From Chloroflexota bacterium (GTDB lineage Bacteria > Chloroflexota > Anaerolineae > Anaerolineales > Anaerolineaceae): a DNA stretch of 64,000 bases. The position numbers were made by a program, and so were the translations under genes. This document shows, one piece after another, positions 26,554-35,533 of this stretch. Numbering within the stretch: the stretch's first letter is position 1; every line of letters begins with the position of its first letter. The notes under the pieces were generated by a model. It was not told the origin of the DNA and did not search any database. It worked only from the letters and a program-made list of their open reading frames with translations. The DNA is taken from the NCBI GenBank assembly GCA_012517865.1, contig JAAYUC010000006.1, positions 62,001-126,000 of the forward strand. Reading direction: 5' to 3'.

Positions 26554-28110
26554 TCAGCGCATGTAATCCGGATAGCTATATCCGCCCCGTTCATCCACCA
26601 GAATGCCCTTGACTGAGAGCACATCAACCGCCACGGGGTTATTGAGGTAAACAAGCGGTATCCGCAGCTCGAAAGCTTCTCCCCAGGCAAAGACCGCTGG
26701 ATAGGTCTGGGCCGCTGAATCGGGGCAGTTATCCACGCTCGCGATGGTAAACGCGCCGGGCTGGTCCGACCAGACTTTAATCGAACGCTCGCTGGAACCG
26801 CACGCGTTTTTTGCGTGTAAATCAACAAAAATGTCCAGCGCCCAACGTCCCTCCGGCTCCTGCCCGGCCTCAATGAGCAGGTACAGGTAGTTGTCATCCA
26901 GCGCGCTGTTAAGTGAACGCAAATCCAGGACGTCCCCGGCAGCGGAATCCCCCTCCTTATCACGCAGCGCAGGCTCAAGGTCTTTCCAGTCATCCCGCCG
27001 CCCATCCGCGGTAAATGGAAGCTGCTGAGGTATCTCCAACTCGCCCCAGGGATAATTTTCACAGCGCAGGAACTGGCCGGAGAGCGCCAGCAGTTCTTCG
27101 TTCAGCTTCGCGTCCAGGAAAAGGCCCTGTTTAATCGCGTCGATATTCCCAGTGCTATTGGCAGTGGAAGCAACATACAAGAATCGGTTCGCGTCCGGTT
27201 TCCCGGATGGCGGCTCTGGCGGGATGAAAACCTGCAAATGCGTGTGTGGAATGCTGGAAGCGTGGTCCTTGGGGCCGATAACCCCAATCTGTGTCCCCGC
27301 GGAAACCGGCTGCCCGTTGAGTGTGGTAATCATTCGCCATTGGCTGCCGTCATAAAAAACATCCGCTTCGTGGGTCAGGTCCACCGCGAAGCCGGTCGCC
27401 TCTGAATAAATCAAAACCGCGTTGACGGTATCGAACCGCCGCCCTGGTTCTCCGTTGGGGAGCAGCCAGACATAAGCGGTTCCATCCACTGGCGCGAGCA
27501 CGGGCGTTCCGACTAGCGTCGGGTTTTCTATTGAAGGTTCGGGAATAATATCCCAGGCCGGGTAAAACACACCCTCGCGGGTATGCCCGCCGGCTACGCA
27601 AGCCGGGCGCGCGCTCTCCGGAAAAATCCAGTTCAGGAAAGGAAACTGAACGTAAGGCCCCAAGAGCAGGGTTTGGTCTCCGTTAGCAGGCTGTTGGCCG
27701 TCGGAAAGAAACGCCTGAAGGCTGAGCGTGAGCGGCTGCGGAGAGATAACCAGGCTTCCGCCTTCAATATTGCTGCTGGTCGAGACATACTTCGCGTCGA
27801 CCATTTCAAAGCAGGTATCCCCGGCCATCGTTTCCGCGGTAATGCCGCTCTCAATCACCTCCCCCGCCCGGCTGATGGTCGCCTGCAAGGTCAGCCCGGC
27901 CAGGTCAGCGCTTCGGCCTTGATACTGCACGCATAGAACAGTCCCGTGCGTGCCTTTCCCCATCAGGGATGCTGAGAAATCCTGCAAAACCGGAACTGTC
28001 GGCATTGGTGCCTGCGGCCGCAGCCAGGAACACGCTCCCGCAATCAGAGCAAGCGCGCCCGCGATGACGTGAGGAAGAATCCGTTTCGATTCCTTGCTGA
28101 ATACCATCAT
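26554..28110 (-). CDS. Lipoprotein with M23 (LytM)-like domain and C-terminal beta-sandwich
   Basis: The product (518 aa from ATG 28110) has a signal peptide with lipobox LIAGAC, so it is anchored outside the cell. Residues about 170-330 show an M23/LytM-like pattern: GGHTREGVFYPAWDI, GTPVLAPVDGTAYVW, then HTHLQVF giving the HxH metal pair. The spacing between the first His and Asp is longer than HxxxD, so activity is uncertain. The C-terminal part (about 380-518), with DDNYLYLLIEA and WGEAFELRIPL, looks like a CBM9/DOMON-type sandwich. No Shine-Dalgarno site is obvious at the start. It may act in cell-wall turnover. Confidence 0.7.
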   Translation of the reverse strand: MMVFSKESKRILPHVIAGALALIAGACSWLRPQAPMPTVPVLQDFSASLMGKGTHGTVLCVQYQGRSADLAGLTLQATISRAGEVIESGITAETMAGDTCFEMVDAKYVSTSSNIEGGSLVISPQPLTLSLQAFLSDGQQPANGDQTLLLGPYVQFPFLNWIFPESARPACVAGGHTREGVFYPAWDIIPEPSIENPTLVGTPVLAPVDGTAYVWLLPNGEPGRRFDTVNAVLIYSEATGFAVDLTHEADVFYDGSQWRMITTLNGQPVSAGTQIGVIGPKDHASSIPHTHLQVFIPPEPPSGKPDANRFLYVASTANSTGNIDAIKQGLFLDAKLNEELLALSGQFLRCENYPWGELEIPQQLPFTADGRRDDWKDLEPALRDKEGDSAAGDVLDLRSLNSALDDNYLYLLIEAGQEPEGRWALDIFVDLHAKNACGSSERSIKVWSDQPGAFTIASVDNCPDSAAQTYPAVFAWGEAFELRIPLVYLNNPVAVDVLSVKGILVDERGGYSYPDYMR

Positions 28111-28231
28111 TGCCAATAGTTCTTACTTCGCATCCAGGTTAATACACTTCGTAAAGCTGACCGCATATTAAAGGAGCAGACCAAATAGAAAGCGCAGGAA
28201 TGAGCGCTGCATAGAGAAACCCTCCATCAAT

Positions 28232-28279
28232 TATACTTAGGCTTCAGGATTAACACCGGGCTTACCGCCCATAGGCGGT
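28232..28279 (+). promoter_or_regulatory. -10 box and small hairpin in the leader of the EamA gene
   Basis: TATACT lies at 28232-28237, and a 6-bp hairpin ACCGCC-CATA-GGCGGT at 28264-28279. The leader of about 90 bases could hold a regulatory RNA; I do not recognise a known riboswitch core. Confidence 0.3.
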
Positions 28280-28333
28280 TGGGCTGCCTGGCCTCCTCTC
28301 CTTCGGCTGGGTTTAAGAGAGATTAATAAAGGA

Positions 28334-29386
28334 ATGCAAAGAACCTATACCAAGTCCGTAGTGTTTGCTTTACTCGCGGCTGCTTTATACGCCCTCAGCG
28401 CGCCGATTGCCAAGCTGCTGCTGCACAATTTGCCTGTTGAATTAATGGCCGCGCTGCTTTATCTTGGCGCGGGTTTGGGCATGTTCCTCCTGAGCCTGTT
28501 CACCCGTAAGGAAAACGCAAACAGGCGGGAACTCTCTCTGACTAAAGCTGAGTTTCCTTTTATCATAGGCATGATTTTATTGGACGTCGTCGCGCCGATA
28601 CTGCTCATGAACGGCCTGGCACGCACCAGCGCGGCAAACGCCTCGCTGTTAAATATTTTTGAAATTGTCGCAACCACTCTAATCGCGCTGTTCGTTTTCA
28701 ACGAGTTTGTCTCCCGCCGTCTGTGGGGGGCGATTGTCCTGATAACCATTGCCAGCATTCTCCTTTCAATTCAAGACGCGGGCAGCCTGCATTTCTCTAT
28801 CGGCTCGCTTTTAGTTTTGGCAGCCTGCCTTTGCTGGGGATTGGAAAACAACCTTACCCGCAAACTCTCGGTAAAAGACCCTTTGCAGGTGGTCGTGATT
28901 AAAGGGTTTGGTTCTGGAACAGGCGCGCTGATTATCGCGCTTTTGTTAGGACAAACCTCATGGGATATTCCGAGCGCGCTTGGCGCGCTGGCTTTGGGCT
29001 TTGTGGCCTACGGCCTCAGCATATACTTTTACATCAACGCCCAGCGAAATCTTGGAGCAGCCAGAACCAGCGCTTACTATGCCGCAGCGCCATTTTTTGG
29101 CGTGCTGCTCTCCTTTCTGTTCTTTCGCGAAGCGCCAACACCATTGTTTCTTGCCGCGCTTGCAATCATGCTGCTGGGCACTTATTTCACCATCACGGAA
29201 AAACACATTCATCCACACATTCACCCGGCGGAAACGCACACCCATCCGCACAACTACAACGACGGGCACCATACGCACACTCACGACCCCATGCCAGCTG
29301 GCGAACACAGCCACGAACATACACACGAACGTGCGGAACATACGCACAGGCATCTGCCGGACATCCATCACCAGCACGAGCATTGA
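28334..29386 (+). CDS. EamA-family (DMT) transporter with histidine-rich C-terminal tail
   Basis: Residues 1-288 form the ten-helix EamA/DMT exporter fold with two internal halves. It ends with a 62-residue soluble tail holding 22 histidines in HxH and HTH runs (EKHIHPHIHP at its beginning, HQHEH at the end). His-rich tails of this type are known from metal transporters and metal chaperones and would bind Zn, Ni or Co. This suggests that the protein moves a metal or a metal-chelate, but DMT members have many substrates. AAAGGA is very close to the ATG. Confidence 0.82.
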   Translation: MQRTYTKSVVFALLAAALYALSAPIAKLLLHNLPVELMAALLYLGAGLGMFLLSLFTRKENANRRELSLTKAEFPFIIGMILLDVVAPILLMNGLARTSAANASLLNIFEIVATTLIALFVFNEFVSRRLWGAIVLITIASILLSIQDAGSLHFSIGSLLVLAACLCWGLENNLTRKLSVKDPLQVVVIKGFGSGTGALIIALLLGQTSWDIPSALGALALGFVAYGLSIYFYINAQRNLGAARTSAYYAAAPFFGVLLSFLFFREAPTPLFLAALAIMLLGTYFTITEKHIHPHIHPAETHTHPHNYNDGHHTHTHDPMPAGEHSHEHTHERAEHTHRHLPDIHHQHEH

Positions 29387-29748
29387 CCAGCGATAGCGCC
29401 GCAAGCCGGACCAGAACAGGCGGTATGGTCTGAATGGCAGACACTTCCTCCGCTACCTTATGCGCTCATCTGCAGATTTACCCAGAGGTTTCTTGAAATA
29501 AAACCGTTTTTTGGCAGGCCAAAGTCGGCTTGCTGGGCACAGAGCTGCGCTGTTTTTTCCGAACATACCGCCTCGTGCAGCAGTATCAAGCAGCCAGCAA
29601 CAGAGGGAAATAGAAACTGAGCTTGAATAATTCCAGCCACGATCTATAATCATAATTAAGTCCTCCCATTCTTTTTTTTTACAGGTCTCACAGGCGCTCG
29701 GGTTGGGATTTGACCTGCGCGCGCAATAGCGAACACAGGCGGTATGTG
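29387..29748. other. Intergenic stretch with a plus-strand promoter
   Basis: I see no supported gene here; short minus-strand frames lack ribosome sites and protein character. TTGAAT (29623-29628) and TATAAT (29645-29650), 16 bases apart, form a good promoter for the small gene at 29749. Confidence 0.5.
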
Positions 29749-29949
29749 ATGAAAAAGCAGCAGGATATATCATGGTTGGTACACCCAAAAGACCGGTCCG
29801 TGGATGCATACAAGGGATGGACAAAAATGCTGATGCTTGCCACCCGCAGAAACCCTCCTGAGAACTTATCGGAGGAAGAATGGCGGAAGCGGTGCGAGGA
29901 TTTTTGGCGCGATTACGACGCGAAGCACCCCGGCGAGGTGCCGCGATAG
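29749..29949 (+). CDS. Small basic helical protein, unknown
   Basis: The ATG at 29749 has AGGCGG about nine bases upstream and a good promoter at 29623-29650. The 66-residue product is charged and mostly helical, with Trp-rich segments (SEEEWRKRCEDFWRDYDAKH). I do not recognise a family. It stands alone at the left end of the AT-rich patch. The ribosome site, the promoter and the even amino-acid composition make it likely to be real, but not certain. Confidence 0.5.
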   Translation: MKKQQDISWLVHPKDRSVDAYKGWTKMLMLATRRNPPENLSEEEWRKRCEDFWRDYDAKHPGEVPR

Positions 29950-30024
29950 ATAAACGCCCATCGTATCACTGTTTCACCACGCAATGAAAATTGGGTGGTG
30001 AATTAATACTTAACATAGACCCAG

Positions 30025-30054
30025 TTCTCGCTGGTGAGGACACCAGCGAGAACG
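30025..30054. repeat. Perfect 13-bp inverted repeat
   Basis: Arms GTTCTCGCTGGTG (30025-30037) and its complement (30042-30054) flank the loop AGGA. There is no T-run on either side, so it is not a standard terminator. It may be a protein-binding site, an RNA-stabilising hairpin or a mobile-repeat remnant. Confidence 0.6.
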
Positions 30055-30165
30055 TAAAGGTCCGACTGGCCTCGCTGATGTACCCAATCTCACGATAAAA
30101 GATTGGCTCGCGCATCCGAACGAAAATAAGTTCTTTTTTGATAAATATTTTTATTTTTAATAAAC

Positions 30166-30171
30166 TATAAT
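30166..30171 (+). promoter_or_regulatory. -10 box upstream of the zinc-ribbon gene
   Basis: TATAAT sits in a very AT-rich segment 24 bases before the ATG at 30195, with AGGAG in between. The -35 is unclear. Confidence 0.45.
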
Positions 30172-30194
30172 TTACTTATTCAGGAGCTGAGTCC

Positions 30195-31820
30195 ATGGAC
30201 AGAAACCCCCGTTTTGTTGAAGACCCAAATAAACACAATACCCCGGCATTTGATCGAAGCATCGGGGCTGCAACTGAGGACTGTGCCAAAGAACGGAATA
30301 AACTATTCGCCCTTGCAGAAGCACGGGAAAAACAAGCCTGGAAAGAATACCTGGAATGCATGGAGGCGCATAAAGACAATTTAATGGCGCGTTATTCAGA
30401 CTGTCTTAGTTTTACAGACAAAGCTAACGAAGCCATGGCATTTTTGCGCAGTATCGATACGATGCCGTGCTACAAGGTGCGCTATTGGTCTGAGGTCTTC
30501 CACATCGAGAATATCGACCTGACAGTAACCAATGTAGTGGATTTGTTTCTGGCACGGATGAAGACGGAATTCGAATACCTGATGAACTGGATCAGGTCAG
30601 ATTTTACAGACCCTGCCAGCATCGCGCTGGAACTCCCGGAAATCATTGCCAAAATGAATCAGGATTTGGAAGCGCAGTACACCCGAATTGGCCAGATAGC
30701 GGGCACGGGAGCCTATCCAGCGGCAATCACCGCTGCAAAAAAACAGATTTCTGCCAATCTCCAGGCCCTTCGGGAGGAACCGGAACCTCAGGAAATTAAT
30801 CCTGACGATGAGCGGCAGATGCTGATGCCCTTCATTCTGAACTTGATTGATAATTACCAGAGCAACCTGCTGAAACGCCTCGACGACATCTCTCAGACCG
30901 GGGGCTTATCCAGTCAACAAGGTGGTCAAAGCTCTCCGCAGGCTGAGTCGTCACAATTACCGAGTAAGCGCGAAGACAGGCAGACTACCCAACAAGCTGG
31001 AACACCCGAAAGAGCTACCCCACCTGCTCAACCCTTGCCCACACCCCCAACGCATTCCGCGGATAGTAAATACGCTCAAGCACCTGCCGCGAAAACCTGT
31101 CCGCGCTGCGGGATGACCAACCAGGCAGATTTTCGGTTTTGCTTCAAGTGCGGCAGCGCTCTTCCTTCCAGCGCATCCAGCATGGCCGCTGGGGGCGGCC
31201 AGAAGCAAAACGCGCCAACTCCCAGCGCGATATGGTGCCCGGATTGCGGGCACCGCAGCCAGCCCGGAAATAATTTCTGCGTGAATTGCGGCTCCAATCT
31301 CAGAGCCCGACTTGCTGGCCAGCCATCCATCCCGACTGGCAAACCAGCGCCCCAACCGACACACCTCCCAGCGCGGCAGCCCAATGATGCCAGCCCGCCT
31401 TCGGCCCAGCGTTCCTCAAATGCCGTCGCGTCAATAGTGCAACCGACGCGCGCTCCCGCCCGGAATGAATATCAGTCAGTCCACATCCCTTCGTCAGAAG
31501 CAAATCAACAACAGACAAAGTCCATCCCTGCGAATGATTTCAAAAAATCGACAGGTTGTTGGGGAGTGGGTTTAGGGATTGTTAACGTTCTGGGAGGAAT
31601 CGGGGTCATCATTTTGAGTTCGATTGTCTTTTACAGAGACCTGAATCTATTATCTATCCTGCTTTTTTGGGGCGGTCTATTCGAAATAATACTTGGGATC
31701 ATCTCCATCATCAAAAAGAAATTAGTCGGCCGTCTACTGGTCATACTCCTTTGGGCATTTCTGTTTTTATTACTTTTGATTAATCTGATACGTTTTGCCG
31801 GAGGAATATTTCCGTACTAA
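30195..31820 (+). CDS. Double zinc-ribbon protein with helical N-domain and C-terminal membrane anchor
   Basis: The 541-residue protein is built from several parts. Residues 1-235 form a helical, partly coiled-coil domain. A Gln/Ser/Pro linker follows. Two zinc ribbons have Cys302/305/316/319 and Cys348/351/362/365, each of the CPxCG...CxxCG type. A second Pro-rich linker leads to two or three membrane helices at about 455-535. The function is unknown; similar ribbon-plus-membrane proteins occur widely as envelope or stress proteins without assigned role. AGGAG precedes the ATG. The base composition is AT-richer than the flanks, which suggests acquisition by transfer. Confidence 0.75.
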   Translation: MDRNPRFVEDPNKHNTPAFDRSIGAATEDCAKERNKLFALAEAREKQAWKEYLECMEAHKDNLMARYSDCLSFTDKANEAMAFLRSIDTMPCYKVRYWSEVFHIENIDLTVTNVVDLFLARMKTEFEYLMNWIRSDFTDPASIALELPEIIAKMNQDLEAQYTRIGQIAGTGAYPAAITAAKKQISANLQALREEPEPQEINPDDERQMLMPFILNLIDNYQSNLLKRLDDISQTGGLSSQQGGQSSPQAESSQLPSKREDRQTTQQAGTPERATPPAQPLPTPPTHSADSKYAQAPAAKTCPRCGMTNQADFRFCFKCGSALPSSASSMAAGGGQKQNAPTPSAIWCPDCGHRSQPGNNFCVNCGSNLRARLAGQPSIPTGKPAPQPTHLPARQPNDASPPSAQRSSNAVASIVQPTRAPARNEYQSVHIPSSEANQQQTKSIPANDFKKSTGCWGVGLGIVNVLGGIGVIILSSIVFYRDLNLLSILLFWGGLFEIILGIISIIKKKLVGRLLVILLWAFLFLLLLINLIRFAGGIFPY

Positions 31821-32142
31821 GGATTGGCCAACACCTGAGCGCATTGGATTGGCCCAAGGAGAGGAAAACGATTCGCACAATCATAATGAAGAAAGGTTAC
31901 AGACAGTCAACAGCAATTTTGGAGAATCCGGGGAATACGGAGGCGCGAATAATCACTTCAACTGAGCCGTTTGGAGCGGCCTTCATTTTGGAATAGAGGA
32001 ACTTTTTAGTATTTCTTGGTTGAGCAGACAGATGTGGGCGTGCTGCAGAGCGGATTTGAAAATCCATCAAAAATCTTCTCGGAAATAAGAAAGCCTCTTC
32101 TCGAAAATCAATGACTCAGCCATTTTCTCCCATTAATAAAAA
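31821..32142. other. Intergenic stretch, nothing recognised
   Basis: No open frame with a ribosome site, no RNA fold and no clear repeat is visible before the tRNA-Lys terminator. Confidence 0.5.
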
Positions 32143-32162
32143 TGCCCTCAGCGATGAGGGCA
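32137..32162 (-). terminator. Terminator of the tRNA-Lys gene
   Basis: An 8-bp stem (32143-32150 with 32155-32162) closes a GCGA tetraloop and is followed on the minus strand by a T-rich run. Confidence 0.8.
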
Positions 32163-32191
32163 GCCAATTAATCGGGCAATTAAACAAAAAA

Positions 32192-32263
32192 TGAGCGTGC
32201 AGGGGCTCGAACCCTGAACCAATGGCTTAAAAGGCCACTGCTCTACCATTGAGCTACACGCCC
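32192..32263 (-). tRNA. tRNA-Lys (anticodon UUU)
   Basis: The 72-base minus-strand sequence folds as a full cloverleaf: acceptor GGGCGTG/CACGCTC, D stem GCTC/GAGC, anticodon stem GTGGC/GCCAT with loop CTTTTAA (anticodon UUU), and T stem CAGGG/CCCTG with TTCGAGC. The discriminator is A and CCA is not encoded. It has its own promoter and terminator. Confidence 0.97.
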
Positions 32264-32274
32264 GACAGGGCATT

Positions 32275-32303
32275 ATTTTAGCACGCCCATCCCCCTTCGT
32301 CAA
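32275..32303 (-). promoter_or_regulatory. Promoter of tRNA-Lys
   Basis: On the minus strand TTGACG (32298-32303) and TAAAAT (32275-32280) have 17-base spacing; transcription would start a few bases before the mature tRNA 5' end. Confidence 0.8.
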
Positions 32304-32481
32304 CCGCGTTTATCCCGAATTCCCAACCCCAGTGATATCATTAGTGCCAGTAAACCGAACGCTGATTTCCCGGCAGTCCTGTTCCATTATTTACAGTTCT
32401 GCCCTAAAAATCAAATGCGGCAATAATCCCAACATGTCAGGCGCGGTTTCTGTTGGCACACGGTAATTATCCGAAAGGAAC

Positions 32482-34362
32482 ATGAAAATGACCTTCACAA
32501 AACAAATCAAGCCCTTCGGCACCTGGCCTTCACCCATTACCCCCGAACTCATTGGCAGCAGCGCGCGCTTCTCCGATGTGCAGTGGGCGCCCGGCTCCGA
32601 CCGCCTGGTCTGGTGCCAGTCGCTCAGCGGCAAATCCAGCCTGCTCACGCAGTCTGGTCTGGACGCGCCGTACGAGCTCAGCGGAGACTACAACCCCTCC
32701 GGCGGGGTCGGGTACGGCGGCGGTGAATTTTGCGCGGGCAAAGATGGAGCCCTCTTCGCGGAAAAGGACGGCCGCCTCTATTTCGCGCCGTACGGCCACG
32801 GCAGTCCGGTGCCGCTTACGCCAGCCTTTGGACGAAGCGCCAGCCCAAAACTTTCCCCCACGCAGGACCGCGTCCTGTTCGTGCATACCTATGAGGACCG
32901 CGACGTTCTGGCGCTCGTCCGACTGGACGGCAGCAGCTGGCCGCGCGTTTTCGCCTCTGGAGCTGACTTCTACATGCAGCCAGCCTGGAGCCCAAACGGC
33001 AGGGCGGCAGCCTGGGTGGAATGGGACCATCCCAACATGCCCTGGGACGGTACGCGCCTAATGTTCGCGCTGCTGGATGAAAGCGGCGAAGCCTGCGCGG
33101 AAGTTCACGTCCTCGACGGTGATGCAAGCACGCCCACTTTCCAGCCGGAATTCTCTCCGGATGGGCGCTACCTTGCCTATCTGCGCAACCCCGGCGAATG
33201 GGACCAGCTGGTCTTGTTTGACCTGGAAACCGGAGAAAAGCACGTCCTTCTGGACGGCCTTTCCCTGCTGCCGCCAGCCTGGGGGCAGGGTGCCCGCGTT
33301 TTGGCATGGGCTCCCGATGGCCTCTCCATCTATTACCTGGAAAATCGGCAGGCCAAAGTTTTCCTTGGCAAAATCGACCTGCCCGGCGGAGAATCCCAGA
33401 CGGTGGACGTTGGCGCGTTCACCAATCTGGAACAGCTTAGCCTTTCCTCCAGCGGCGCGCTGGCTCTGATCGCCCAATCCCCCAGCCTGCCTGCCCGCCT
33501 GCTGGTAGTCCAAAATGGGCAAACGCGCGTTGCTGCCCGCAGCCGCGCGGACAATCTCCCTCCCGAAGACCTCCCTCAGGCGCGGGAAGTGGACTGGATT
33601 TCTTCCGACGGCGTGCGGGTCTTCGGCACTTACTACGCCCCCGCCAACCGGTCTTTTACAGCTCAGGGCCTGCCCACCATGGTGGTCTACATCCACGGCG
33701 GGCCGACCTCAGCGTCGCGCGTTGGGTTTGACCTGGACACAGCCTTCTTCACCAGCCGCGGATATGCCTATCTGGAAGTGAACTACCGCGGAAGCACCGG
33801 CTTTGGGCGTTCCTATCGCGACGCGCTGCGCGGAAACTGGGGCAGACTGGACCTTCAGGACGCGGTGGAAGGCGCGCGGGCCGTAGTGGGCATGGGGCTG
33901 GCGGACCCCTCGCGCCTCATCATCAAAGGCGGCAGCGCGGGCGGATACACCGTGCTTAACGCGCTGATCCATTACCCCGGTTTTTTCAAAGCCGGCTTGT
34001 GCTCTTACGGCGTGGCCAACCTCTTCACGCTGGATATGGACACCCACAAATTTGAAGCGCACTATAACGCCTCCCTGGTCGGCAGCCTGCCCGATGCCGC
34101 TCAAAAGTACCACGCGTTTTCACCAATCTTCCACGCGCACAGGATTAAGGATCCGCTGGCCGTTTTCCAGGGCGCGGAGGATAAAGTGGTGCCACAGAGC
34201 CAATCGGACAGCATCGTGGAGGTGCTCAAAGCGAACCGCGTGCCGCACATCTACCGGGTATATCCGGGCGAAGGGCATGGGTTCCGCAAAGCGGAAACAA
34301 TTATTGATTTTTATGAAACTATCGAACGCTTCTTGCTGCAGCACGTCATATTCAGCATCTGA
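32482..34362 (+). CDS. S9-family prolyl oligopeptidase / acylaminoacyl-peptidase-like
   Basis: The 626-residue protein has an N-terminal beta-propeller made of WD/TolB-like blades (SPTQDRVLFV, SPNGRAAAWV, SPDGRYLAYL) at about 30-340. A C-terminal alpha/beta-hydrolase domain has the nucleophile in KGGSAGGYT, the Asp in FQGAEDKVVP and the His in PGEGHGFRKAE. Such enzymes cleave short peptides or acylated N-termini; no signal peptide is seen, so action is probably cytoplasmic. AAAGGA precedes the ATG. The next gene, another alpha/beta hydrolase, starts 33 bases downstream. Confidence 0.92.
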   Translation: MKMTFTKQIKPFGTWPSPITPELIGSSARFSDVQWAPGSDRLVWCQSLSGKSSLLTQSGLDAPYELSGDYNPSGGVGYGGGEFCAGKDGALFAEKDGRLYFAPYGHGSPVPLTPAFGRSASPKLSPTQDRVLFVHTYEDRDVLALVRLDGSSWPRVFASGADFYMQPAWSPNGRAAAWVEWDHPNMPWDGTRLMFALLDESGEACAEVHVLDGDASTPTFQPEFSPDGRYLAYLRNPGEWDQLVLFDLETGEKHVLLDGLSLLPPAWGQGARVLAWAPDGLSIYYLENRQAKVFLGKIDLPGGESQTVDVGAFTNLEQLSLSSSGALALIAQSPSLPARLLVVQNGQTRVAARSRADNLPPEDLPQAREVDWISSDGVRVFGTYYAPANRSFTAQGLPTMVVYIHGGPTSASRVGFDLDTAFFTSRGYAYLEVNYRGSTGFGRSYRDALRGNWGRLDLQDAVEGARAVVGMGLADPSRLIIKGGSAGGYTVLNALIHYPGFFKAGLCSYGVANLFTLDMDTHKFEAHYNASLVGSLPDAAQKYHAFSPIFHAHRIKDPLAVFQGAEDKVVPQSQSDSIVEVLKANRVPHIYRVYPGEGHGFRKAETIIDFYETIERFLLQHVIFSI

Positions 34363-34395
34363 CAACGAAAGCAGAATGAAGGACAAAAAAGGGAT

Positions 34396-35226
34396 ATGAA
34401 TATCAAGGAAAACTTTATCAAGGCTTCAGATGGATTAAACCTTTACCTGCGCGCCTGGAGCGGCGCGCAAGCGGCCAGGGCTGTGGTCGTGCTGCTGCAC
34501 GGCGTGGGCGAACACTGCCAGCGGTACGACCATGTAGCCGAGCGCTTTTGCGAGCGCGGCATTCATATGCTGGGCTACGACAGGCGCGGTCACTGCCGCT
34601 CTGAAGGCAGGCGCGGCGTCATCGGCAGCGTAGACCAATTGGTCGCGGATTTTTCCCAGGTCATCGCGCTGGCCAAAACTGAGTATCCCGGGCTGCCGGT
34701 TTTCCTCTACGGCCACAGCATGGGCGCTTTGGGCGTCCTCTACTATGCCCTGCGTGAAAAACCGGATGTCAGAGGGATTATCGCCACCAGCCCGCCTTTG
34801 GACAGCGGAACCATCCCGGAAAAACAAAAAAAGCTCATACGGGTCCTTGAGCCGCTTGTTCCCCACCTCACCATTCCAAGTAACTTGGACCAAAGCGCCC
34901 TCTCGCGCGACACGGCTGTAATCGCGGAATACCGGGCTGATCCGTTGGTGCATGATAAAGTCAGCGTGCGCCTGGGTGCTCACTTCGTGAACGCCCCGCG
35001 GTTTATCTTCGAGCACATTGAGGAATGGCGTCTGCCGCTTTACCTGGCGCACGGCACCGAAGACCGCATTTGCCCAATCAAGGGCTCAGACCTTTTCGCG
35101 GCCAAGGTGCCTGTTCCCATCACCTATCAGCGCTGGGACGGCCTATACCATGAGACGCACAACGAACCCGAAAAGGAGCAGGTAATCAGCGCCGTGCTTT
35201 CCTGGATAGAAGCGCAGCTGGCCTGA
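34396..35226 (+). CDS. Monoacylglycerol-lipase-like alpha/beta hydrolase
   Basis: The 276-residue sequence matches the serine aminopeptidase S33/monoglyceride lipase pattern: oxyanion HGVGEH (35-40), YDRRGHCRSEG, nucleophile elbow GHSMG with Ser108, Asp in HGTEDRICP and His in YHETHNEPE near the end. It would hydrolyse monoacylglycerols or lysophospholipids in the cytoplasm. AAAGGG precedes the ATG. It shares a transcript with the S9 peptidase and ends at the strong hairpin at 35276-35311. Confidence 0.88.
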   Translation: MNIKENFIKASDGLNLYLRAWSGAQAARAVVVLLHGVGEHCQRYDHVAERFCERGIHMLGYDRRGHCRSEGRRGVIGSVDQLVADFSQVIALAKTEYPGLPVFLYGHSMGALGVLYYALREKPDVRGIIATSPPLDSGTIPEKQKKLIRVLEPLVPHLTIPSNLDQSALSRDTAVIAEYRADPLVHDKVSVRLGAHFVNAPRFIFEHIEEWRLPLYLAHGTEDRICPIKGSDLFAAKVPVPITYQRWDGLYHETHNEPEKEQVISAVLSWIEAQLA

Positions 35227-35275
35227 GAAGACCCACTCTCGCCCTGGTTTGGCCTGTTTAACACCGCTTGGTGAA

Positions 35276-35311
35276 AAGAGAGAAGCCCTCCGCCTGGAGG
35301 GCTTCTCTCTT
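35276..35311. terminator. Strong bidirectional terminator
   Basis: A perfect 16-bp stem (35276-35291 with 35296-35311) has a 4-base loop. On the minus strand it ends in TTTT, so it serves tRNA-Ser; on the plus strand it ends the lipase transcript. Confidence 0.9.
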
Positions 35312-35385
35312 GGCTGCTGTCGGTCGTCACCGAAGGTCATATTAATCAGTACATCACACAGCGGCGGGTAATTAAATAAAAAGAG

Positions 35386-35472
35386 CGGAGAGGGCGGGAT
35401 TCGAACCCGCGATACCTCATCGGTATACTCGCTTTCCAAGCGAGCGCACTAGGCCAGCTATGCGACCTCTCC
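35386..35472 (-). tRNA. tRNA-Ser (anticodon GGA)
   Basis: The 87-base minus-strand sequence has acceptor GGAGAGG/CCTCTCC, anticodon stem CTCGC/GCGAG with loop TTGGAAA (anticodon GGA), the long variable arm of tRNA-Ser (TATACC/GGTATC type) and T arm GCGGG-TTCGAAT-CCCGC. The discriminator is G and CCA is not encoded. Confidence 0.97.
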
Positions 35473-35486
35473 ACAAGCAGAGCGCT

Positions 35487-35495
35487 ATTATACCA
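35487..35495 (-). promoter_or_regulatory. Extended -10 promoter of tRNA-Ser
   Basis: TGGTATAAT on the minus strand lies 14 bases before the tRNA 5' end. A TTGCGA with 19-base spacing is a weak -35. Confidence 0.6.
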
Positions 35496-35533
35496 GAATT
35501 TATTGCGGATTTCGCAAGGCAATTTTCCGAAAT

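Noticed and set aside
28238..28333. Possible riboswitch in the leader of the EamA gene
   Set aside because: I compared it by memory with fluoride, NiCo, Mn, ZTP and cobalamin cores and could not match the conserved bases; only one small hairpin is certain.
29453..29824. Minus-strand frames of 60-123 codons
   Set aside because: No ribosome site, implausible composition, and overlap with a better plus-strand gene and promoter.
30025..30054. Inverted repeat as rho-independent terminator
   Set aside because: Neither strand has a T-run after the stem, so it is listed only as a repeat.
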